Positions 12,109 through 17,724 of a DNA stretch of 17,724 bases are shown piece by piece. The DNA comes from JALHOM01 sp964444225 (GTDB taxonomy: Bacteria > Patescibacteriota > Saccharimonadia > Saccharimonadales > 2-12-FULL-41-12), in assembly GCA_964444225.1 (NCBI GenBank), contig CAYUFM010000016.1, forward strand, positions 1 through 17,724, given 5' to 3'. The notes under the pieces were generated by a model. The model searched no databases, was not told the DNA's origin, and worked only from the letters and a program-made list of their open reading frames with translations. The first letter of the stretch is position 1, and the number at the start of each line of letters is the position of its first letter. Made by a program: the position numbers and the translations under genes.

Positions 12109-15100
12109 ATGGGAATGAGTTATAAGGATATGAAGTTAAATAGCGCCCAGACACAGGCTATTGAGCATATTGATGGACCACTACTGGTTATTGCTGGACC
12201 CGGCACAGGGAAGACTCAGTTATTAAGTAGTCGAGTGGCCTATATTTTGCGACAGACAGACTCATTTGCAAAGAATATTTTATGTCTTACCTTCACCAAC
12301 AAAGCAGCCCTCAATATGAAGCAGAGGATACTGGCAATAACAGACGGCAAGGCACGAGACGTCAACGTAAAAACCTTCCATAGTTTTGCTAGTGAGATCA
12401 TGAATATTTATCCAGACTATTTCTGGAATGGCGCCCGCCTAAGTACAGCGCCTGATGCTGTCCAGCAAGAAATTATTCAAAATATTTTGTCAGATTTACC
12501 ACTCAATAATCCTCTAGCCCTCAAATTCTATGGCAAATTTACATCTGTCGGTGATGTACTGCAGGGACTTAGGCTAGCAAAAGAAGCCGGTCTTACCCCA
12601 GAGAAGCTAGAGGCTATTGTTAAAGCAAACTTGGCATACATTGACCTAATAGAACCAGAGCTAACTCGAATAATGTCAGAAAGATTAAACTCCAAAAAAC
12701 TTGATGAATTTAAATCACAAATCGATGAGTTACCTGATCAAAATGTCGACGAATACTTAGCTCCACTAGTGTCACTGTCCACGACTTTTAAGGAAAGTAT
12801 GGCCAGTGCAATTCAATTAGATGAAGGCACCGGAAAGACCAAAAACACTGGTGAATGGAAAAAACGCTGGACTCAAACAATAAATGGCGAACGGGGCATG
12901 TTTACAGAAAGGCGTCGCAACGACTGGTGGCTAAACCTTGCTGACGTGTACGCAAAGTATCGCAAAGACCTACATGCTCGCGGATATTATGACTACTCTG
13001 ATATGCTCGTAGAGGTTATAACCCAGCTAGAATCTAATCCAGATTTACTAGCAAGTGTGCAGGAGCAATTCAACTATGTAATGATAGATGAATTTCAAGA
13101 CACTAACTCTGCACAACTTCGGTTGGCGCATTTGGTGTCTGATCATTTCAGCGCTGAAGGTAAACCTAACATAATGGTGGTGGGAGATGACGATCAGTCT
13201 ATCTTCAAGTTTAACGGCGCCGAACTAAGTAACATTTTGCACTTTAAGCGAACTTACCCCAGGGCTGAGACAGTTGTATTGAAAGATAATTATCGGTCTC
13301 ATCAAGACATTTTAGACTTGTCGGCAAAAGTCATGGAGCAAGCCGACGATCGCCTAAGTATCCGCGATCCGTCACTGGACAAAAATTTAATCGCTAATTC
13401 AGGTGTAGTTTCGGCACACATACAGCACAGGTCCTACCAAACAGCCGATGAGCAAATTTATGATATGGCTAGATTAGTCGCTAGCGAGTATTCACCAGAT
13501 CAAACCCAGGCTGTAATCGCCCGGTCCCACACTAGTTTGATGCGGATTGCTAGCAATCTTTTAGCTCTGAATATTCCGCTAAATTATGAGCAACAGCGTA
13601 ACATTCTAGACCACCCGATAATTGAGCAGGTTTATAATCTAGCCCAAATTTGTGAAGGAATTAACAGCGGCGATATCGAACTAGTTAATGTTTTTGTGGC
13701 AAAAAGTCTAAGCCATAAAATGTGGGGACTTAGCCCCAAAAACTTGTGGCAAGTAGCAGTCGATAATTATAAAGAACCCGATTGGCTTGGTTATCTAAGC
13801 GAACATTCTGACCCTAACATGAACCAAATTGGTCAATTTTTGCTAGATTTGTCGTCGTATGTTGCCTCAGAAAATATTTTTATCGGCCTAGAATATCTAC
13901 TAGGACTGCGTGACATAGATGGCCAAAAAAGTCCGATTTATAAATACTACGTCGTGAAGCGAGACGAACAACTCAATGAATATTTGTATGGTCTTAGCGC
14001 CATAAAGACTTTGCGTTCACTGGTCAATGAATATTCGTCGAAGCCCAAGGCCTCTTTAGTAGACTTCGTTAATTTTATTATCACCGAACGTAATAGTGGT
14101 CAGGTGATTAATGACGAATCGCCGTTCGTAACCGGACAGCACGCTGTTAATTTGTTGTCGGTTCATAAAGCTAAAGGGCTAGAGTTCGACAAAGTTTATA
14201 TTATCGATGCCTCAGAAGAAATCTGGTCGCCGAAAAAAGGTGGCCGTAAAAGCCCGATCAACCTACCGCTCCAGCCAATTTTAGACGACATGGATGACTA
14301 TATCAGGCTGATGTTCGTTGCTATCACCCGCGCTAAATCTAGTTTGGTTATATCTAGCTTTAGCCATGATTATAACGGCAAAGAAACACTAGCCACGCCA
14401 CTAATTTCTAGCGTTTTACCTGGCGTGGAAATCAGTGATACAGCCAGCCCAATAGACATTTTGGAAGATTCTCTAACTTGGCCACGTCTGAGTTCTAGTG
14501 ATGAAAAATCACTACTTAAAGCCCGCTTAGATAATTATTCACTAAGCGTGACGCATTTATTTAATTTTTTGGATGTTAGTAGTGGTGGCCCGGCTAAATT
14601 TTTGGAGCGCAATCTACTAAGGCTGCCTGAGGTAAAAACCACCAGTCTAGCATTCGGTACGGCCATGCACTCAGCACTAGAAACCGCTCAAATTTTGACC
14701 AATTTAGGCGAATTTAGCATGGATAAGGTCAAAGATTCATTTAACAACGCGCTGTTAAAAGAACACATGACCGTAACCGACCTGACAAAGTACAAAGATC
14801 ATGGCTATAAATTACTGGACAAACTCTTTGCCGGGGAATTTGTCAATCTATCAGCCGGGTCGCTGCCCGAACAAGACCTAAAAGACGTATTCCTCGGGCA
14901 GGCAAGACTGAGTGGCAAACTAGACCGGATCGATGTAATGGGCGATGAAGTGGTGGTGTCAGACTATAAAACTGGCACGCCCCTGCATAGCTTCACTACA
15001 AAATCCGAGAATCTACAAATCAAAGCCTGGAAACAACGCACCCAATTAATTTTCTATGCACTGCTACTAGAAAATTCGGCTAGATTCGACATAAAAAACA

Positions 15101-15312
15101 AGCAACTAATCGGCCAAATGATCTATCTAGAGGCTGACACACCCAAAGAGTTTATCAGACAATACCAGCCAAGCAGGGAAGAAATAGACAAATTAGAAAA
15201 GTTAATCAAAGTAGTCTGGCACAAAATCATCAACCTAGACCTACCGGACACCAGCAAATACTCGCCCAACTACCAAGGCGTCCAAGACTTCATCCAAGAT
15301 TTATTTAAATAG
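12109..15312 (+). CDS. UvrD/AddA-like superfamily 1 helicase fused to a RecB-type PD-(D/E)XK nuclease
   Basis: A 1067-residue DNA helicase-nuclease, probably for double-strand break processing and recombination. Helicase motifs: Q-like LNSAQTQAI (10-18), Walker A GPGTGKT (30-36), TFTNKAA, Walker B DEFQDT (327-332), GDDDQSIF, DNYRSHQDI, SVHKAKGLEFD (684-694) and VAITRAK (737-743). The C-terminal nuclease shows FGTAMHSALE with His854, GKLDRID with Asp939, DYKTG with Asp952/Lys954, and a following QLIFYALLL helix; all catalytic positions of the RecB/AddB nuclease family are present. The closest layout is that of AddA or mycobacterial AdnA/AdnB chains; no partner chain is in the window. The start at 12109 is favoured by TATAAT 7 bases upstream; 12115 and 12130 are alternatives. 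Stop is TAG, directly abutting the atpC stop. Confidence 0.93.
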   Translation: MGMSYKDMKLNSAQTQAIEHIDGPLLVIAGPGTGKTQLLSSRVAYILRQTDSFAKNILCLTFTNKAALNMKQRILAITDGKARDVNVKTFHSFASEIMNIYPDYFWNGARLSTAPDAVQQEIIQNILSDLPLNNPLALKFYGKFTSVGDVLQGLRLAKEAGLTPEKLEAIVKANLAYIDLIEPELTRIMSERLNSKKLDEFKSQIDELPDQNVDEYLAPLVSLSTTFKESMASAIQLDEGTGKTKNTGEWKKRWTQTINGERGMFTERRRNDWWLNLADVYAKYRKDLHARGYYDYSDMLVEVITQLESNPDLLASVQEQFNYVMIDEFQDTNSAQLRLAHLVSDHFSAEGKPNIMVVGDDDQSIFKFNGAELSNILHFKRTYPRAETVVLKDNYRSHQDILDLSAKVMEQADDRLSIRDPSLDKNLIANSGVVSAHIQHRSYQTADEQIYDMARLVASEYSPDQTQAVIARSHTSLMRIASNLLALNIPLNYEQQRNILDHPIIEQVYNLAQICEGINSGDIELVNVFVAKSLSHKMWGLSPKNLWQVAVDNYKEPDWLGYLSEHSDPNMNQIGQFLLDLSSYVASENIFIGLEYLLGLRDIDGQKSPIYKYYVVKRDEQLNEYLYGLSAIKTLRSLVNEYSSKPKASLVDFVNFIITERNSGQVINDESPFVTGQHAVNLLSVHKAKGLEFDKVYIIDASEEIWSPKKGGRKSPINLPLQPILDDMDDYIRLMFVAITRAKSSLVISSFSHDYNGKETLATPLISSVLPGVEISDTASPIDILEDSLTWPRLSSSDEKSLLKARLDNYSLSVTHLFNFLDVSSGGPAKFLERNLLRLPEVKTTSLAFGTAMHSALETAQILTNLGEFSMDKVKDSFNNALLKEHMTVTDLTKYKDHGYKLLDKLFAGEFVNLSAGSLPEQDLKDVFLGQARLSGKLDRIDVMGDEVVVSDYKTGTPLHSFTTKSENLQIKAWKQRTQLIFYALLLENSARFDIKNKQLIGQMIYLEADTPKEFIRQYQPSREEIDKLEKLIKVVWHKIINLDLPDTSKYSPNYQGVQDFIQDLFK

Positions 15313-15732
15313 TTATTTTTTGCGGCGTTTTAGGCCGGCTAGTTGCAGGCGGACGGCCGAGCGGTCCATCATGCTTTGAGCTTCGGCTAAGCTTACCGAG
15401 TCACCGGCTTTGGCAGTCAGCTCTTTGGCACGATCTAAGGCTTTTTGAGCCTCCGCCTCACTGATTTCATCAGGAGTGTCGACATCATCAACCAAAATAG
15501 TCACCACGTCACCTAGGACCTCTATCGTACCTTCATAGACTGCTATTTGTTGCCAGTCGGATTCTTTGTCGGATTTTTTGAATTTTATTGTCAAAATACC
15601 GGGTTTAATAGCACCAACTAGTGGTGCGTGACCACCATTAATGGCAATTGGCCCCGCGATAGTTGGCACGCCAACTTCGTGAACTTCCTTGTCCATAAAA
15701 ACGCCCGTCAATGTAATAATTTGCAGTTGCAT
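15313..15732 (-). CDS. atpC: F-type ATP synthase epsilon subunit
   Basis: Central-stalk subunit of F1 that binds gamma and can inhibit ATP hydrolysis. The 139 residues have the usual layout: an N-terminal beta-sandwich (MQLQIITLTGVFMDKEV, then INGGHAPLVGAIKPGILTIK at about 32-51, with the near-invariant HAPL) and a C-terminal helical hairpin (ISEAEAQKALDRAKEL from about 89, then a second basic helix ending GLKRRKK). The gene is last in the operon; its ATG directly follows the stop of orf72 with no spacer, implying translational coupling. Its stop lies base to base with the stop of the convergent helicase-nuclease gene, and no terminator is visible between them. Confidence 0.96.
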   Translation of the reverse strand: MQLQIITLTGVFMDKEVHEVGVPTIAGPIAINGGHAPLVGAIKPGILTIKFKKSDKESDWQQIAVYEGTIEVLGDVVTILVDDVDTPDEISEAEAQKALDRAKELTAKAGDSVSLAEAQSMMDRSAVRLQLAGLKRRKK

Positions 15733-15951
15733 TTAAGCCAAACCTTCTTCAGTAGCAACAGCCCCAATATCCATATACAATTGTCCTGTGACTTGCTCTC
15801 CTGGTTCGATAACTCCAGATAAATCTGGTTGCACTGTAGCAATATGGATTTTCACAGTAGATCCATCTTTTCTTGTAAGATTAGCTGTTGTTATAAGTGG
15901 TGGTATATATGGTACTTCACCTATATTAAGATTGGGGTCTTGTTCTGGCAT
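15733..15951 (-). CDS. Small unknown protein (72 aa) inserted between atpD and atpC
   Basis: The frame lies inside the ATP synthase operon, between beta and epsilon genes that are usually adjacent. Translation is well supported: GGGAGG lies about 9 bases upstream of the ATG, and the stop TAA abuts atpC's start. The protein is acidic, soluble and has no Cys, signal or membrane helix. Residues 1-20 are Pro/Asn-rich (PEQDPNLNIGEVPYIPPL); 20-60 look like beta strands (TANLTRKDGSTVKIHIATV, then GEQVTGQLYMDIGAV). I do not recognise the family, and it does not resemble a duplicated part of epsilon. It could be an assembly factor, an extra stalk-binding or inhibitory subunit, or an unrelated passenger. 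Confidence 0.75.
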   Translation of the reverse strand: MPEQDPNLNIGEVPYIPPLITTANLTRKDGSTVKIHIATVQPDLSGVIEPGEQVTGQLYMDIGAVATEEGLA

Positions 15952-15982
15952 TATACTTTCCTCCCGTATAAATTATTTAGGG

Positions 15983-16077
15983 TAGTGCAGATTGGATATA
16001 AATTTGAGAATCGCAAGAGAGCCGTATCTAAAATACGGTGATCGCGAATCGGAAAATTTAGATTCAATATGTGCATC
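15983..16077 (-). repeat. Structured intergenic element E2 in the atp operon, related to E1
   Basis: The 135 bases between atpD and orf72 fold into a long imperfect stem: 15983-16006 against 16054-16077, best paired over AAATTT and AT(T)G blocks. Inside are CCGTAT/ATACGG (16022-16027/16033-16038, loop CTAAA) and TCGC/GCGA (16011-16014/16044-16047). Minus-strand CTAAATTT at the left and CTCTTGCGATT at the right also occur, in the same order, in E1 at 5853-5952. It may set the relative expression or mRNA stability of atpD versus orf72-atpC. Confidence 0.5.
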
Positions 16078-16086
16078 ATAAATATT

Positions 16087-17469
16087 TTATTTAACTTCCT
16101 TAATGGAGCCCTTCATATAGAAGGCCGATTCTGGTTTGTCGTCGTGTTTGCCTTCTAGAATTTCGGCAAAACCTGCGACTGTGTCTTTAAGGCTACAATA
16201 AACACCTTTGTTGCCAGTGAACTGCTCTGCAACAGAAAACGGTTGAGTCAAGAAACGTTGGATACGTCGCGCGCGGGCCACAGTTTGTTTGTCTTCTTCA
16301 GAAAGTTCTTCCATACCGAGGATAGCGATAATGTCCTGAAGGTCCTTGTACCTCTGCAAAATACGCTGTACTTCACGAGCTACACGGTAATGTTCATCAC
16401 CAACGATTTCTGGGTCCATAAGTGTCGAGCTAGAATCTAGTGGGTCGACAGCCGGGTAAAGCCCTAACTCTGTTAGCGCACGGTTAAGCACGATTGTGCT
16501 ATCAAGGTGGGCAAAAGTCGTAGCTGGGGCAGGGTCAGTCAGGTCGTCAGCCGGCACATAAACAGCCTGCACAGATGTAACTGAGCCGGTTTTGGTAGAA
16601 GTAATTCGCTCCTGCAAGGCACCCATTTCTTGTGCCAAGTTAGGCTGATAACCCACAGCAGACGGCAAACGACCGAGTAGGGCAGACACCTCTGAACCAG
16701 CCTGAGTAAAGCGGAAAATATTATCAATAAAAAGTAGCACGTCCTTACCTTCGTCACGGAAACCTTCGGCAATCGTTAGACCGCTTAGCGCTACACGCAA
16801 GCGAGCCCCTGGCGGTTCGTTCATCTGACCGAACACTAGTGAAGTTTTGTCGATGACGCCTGAGTCTTTCATTTCTCCATAAAGGTCGTTTCCTTCACGA
16901 GTACGCTCACCAACACCTGCGAAAACAGATGTTCCACCATGTTCTTTTGCGATGTTGTTGATAAGCTCCTGAATAAGCACGGTTTTACCGACACCAGCAC
17001 CACCAAAAAGTCCAACCTTACCACCTTTGGCAATCGGTGCGATTAGGTCGATAACTTTGATACCTGTTTCTAGGATTTCTACCTGACCAGATTGTTCTTC
17101 TAGACTAGGCGGTTCACGGTGAATCGGCGCGCGTTTTGCACCAGTCGGTGCAGGTTTTTCGTCGATTGGCTCACCAACCACATTGAACATACGACCTAAC
17201 GTTTCTTTACCGATAGGCACGCTGATCGGCGCACCAGTTGCGACTACTTTTTGGCCACGTTTTAGACCGTCGGTACTACCGAGGGCGATCGCACGCACGC
17301 TAGTCTCGCTCAAGTGCTGAGCTACTTCCAAAAATAGTAGCTTGCCTTTATGTTCGATCTCTAGAGCGTCATAAATAGCTGGCAAGTTGCCGTCGAACTC
17401 AACATCGACGACCACACCAACAATCTGACTGATTTTTCCGTTAGTTTTATTAATTACATCTGTTGACAT
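16087..17469 (-). CDS. atpD: F-type ATP synthase beta subunit
   Basis: Catalytic subunit of F1. The 460 residues are of normal length. Visible features: an N-terminal beta-barrel (GKISQIVGVVVDVEF), P-loop GGAGVGKT (156-163), the catalytic GERTREG with its Glu (187-193), Walker B VLLFIDNIFRF (244-254), ALLGRLPSAVGYQPNLA (263-279) and the gamma-contacting DELSEED loop, here EELSEED (387-393). The last residues (YMKGSIKEV) are of the usual kind. AAGGAG, overlapping the atpG stop codon, precedes the ATG, so it is coupled to atpG. Order atpG-atpD-(orf72)-atpC is standard apart from the insertion. Confidence 0.98.
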   Translation of the reverse strand: MSTDVINKTNGKISQIVGVVVDVEFDGNLPAIYDALEIEHKGKLLFLEVAQHLSETSVRAIALGSTDGLKRGQKVVATGAPISVPIGKETLGRMFNVVGEPIDEKPAPTGAKRAPIHREPPSLEEQSGQVEILETGIKVIDLIAPIAKGGKVGLFGGAGVGKTVLIQELINNIAKEHGGTSVFAGVGERTREGNDLYGEMKDSGVIDKTSLVFGQMNEPPGARLRVALSGLTIAEGFRDEGKDVLLFIDNIFRFTQAGSEVSALLGRLPSAVGYQPNLAQEMGALQERITSTKTGSVTSVQAVYVPADDLTDPAPATTFAHLDSTIVLNRALTELGLYPAVDPLDSSSTLMDPEIVGDEHYRVAREVQRILQRYKDLQDIIAILGMEELSEEDKQTVARARRIQRFLTQPFSVAEQFTGNKGVYCSLKDTVAGFAEILEGKHDDKPESAFYMKGSIKEVK

Positions 17470-17478
17470 ATAAACTCC

Positions 17479-17724
17479 TTAGTCTACCTTTACCGCTTCG
17501 GCGCCACCGACGATTTCGGCAATTTCTTGCGTGATCGCGGCCTGACGAGCTGTGTTAAATTCTAATGTTAAATCATCGATAATATCGCTAGCGTTGTCGG
17601 TGGCGTTTTTCATAGCTAGCATACGTGCTGAATGTTCTGATGCCAGACTTTCTGATATCGTTTGCCAAACTTGGGACTCGATCAATCGCCTGGCAGCTGA
17701 TTCGACAATTGCCTCGGCATTAGG
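17479..17724 (-). CDS. atpG: F-type ATP synthase gamma subunit, C-terminal end (5' part outside window)
   Basis: Eighty-one C-terminal residues of the rotor subunit are visible; the frame stays open to the window edge. The conserved C-terminal helix is clear: SLASEHSARMLAMKNATDNA, DLTLEFNTARQAAITQEI and EIVGGAEAV. These residues form the end of the coiled coil that turns inside the alpha/beta hexamer. A TTG in frame at 17685 is an internal Leu codon, not the start. The gene ends in TAA 9 bases before atpD. Confidence 0.97.
   Translation of the reverse strand, partial: PNAEAIVESAARRLIESQVWQTISESLASEHSARMLAMKNATDNASDIIDDLTLEFNTARQAAITQEIAEIVGGAEAVKVD

Noticed and set aside
15788..16041. Plus-strand open frames overlapping orf72 and element E2
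   Set aside because: They are shadows of the minus-strand gene or run through the hairpins, and lack ribosome sites.
17479..17685. Start of a separate small gene at TTG 17685
   Set aside because: The frame continues upstream to the window edge and matches the C-terminus of ATP synthase gamma, so this TTG is an internal Leu codon.
1..17724. Reassigned TGA codon (genetic code 4 or 25)
   Set aside because: All genes read as full proteins under the standard bacterial code, with Trp as TGG and no in-frame TGA interrupting any conserved domain.

Overview
The window (about 17.7 kb, moderately AT-rich) looks like chromosomal DNA of a small-genome bacterium, most likely a Candidatus Saccharibacteria (TM7) or related Patescibacteria lineage. 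This is an inference from gene content and compactness: a very short MetK, a cytochrome bd oxidase with a half-length second subunit, small lineage-type membrane proteins, genes that abut or overlap, and several genes with a -10 box directly before the start codon and no ribosome binding site. No rRNA, tRNA, CRISPR array, transposase or phage gene was seen.

Layout. 1-2159 (+): the C-terminal half of a Crp/Fnr regulator, a Crp-like operator, cydA, and a half-length cydB-like gene. 2149-4405 (-): a metK unit read as SAM-I riboswitch, metK, conserved hypothetical protein, NAD(P)-binding protein. 4490-7499 (-): a DEAD-box RNA helicase with a long leader and its own promoter; before it in the same direction lies a secreted or anchored 512-residue protein, separated by a structured element (E1). 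7606-8457 (+): a membrane-anchored VanY-like peptidase. 8458-9066: about 600 bases without a credible gene, packed with hairpins and long-range complementarity; this is the most unusual part of the window. 9067-9615 (+): a six-helix membrane protein. 9612-10160 (-): TsaC/Sua5. 10188-11438 (+): a GH37 trehalase, followed by a bidirectional terminator. 11486-11998 (-): a four-helix membrane protein. 12109-15312 (+): a UvrD-type helicase fused to a RecB-like nuclease. 15313-17724 (-): the end of the F-type ATP synthase operon, atpG(partial)-atpD-orf72-atpC, with a structured element (E2) and an unexplained 72-codon gene between atpD and atpC.

How it fits together. The oxidase would consume oxygen at the membrane, and the adjacent Crp/Fnr protein probably controls it. 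The ATP synthase supplies or uses the proton gradient. MetK is probably shut off by its own product through a riboswitch that hides the ribosome binding site. The peptidase and the 512-residue protein act at or outside the membrane. The helicase-nuclease, the RNA helicase and TsaC are housekeeping DNA, RNA and tRNA functions.

Points most worth a second look: the structured region at 8461-9009, the two related elements E1 and E2, orf72 in the ATP synthase operon, the half-length CydB, the altered zinc site of the VanY-like peptidase, the leaderless-promoter pattern, and the absence of TGA stops in all 18 genes whose ends can be read.
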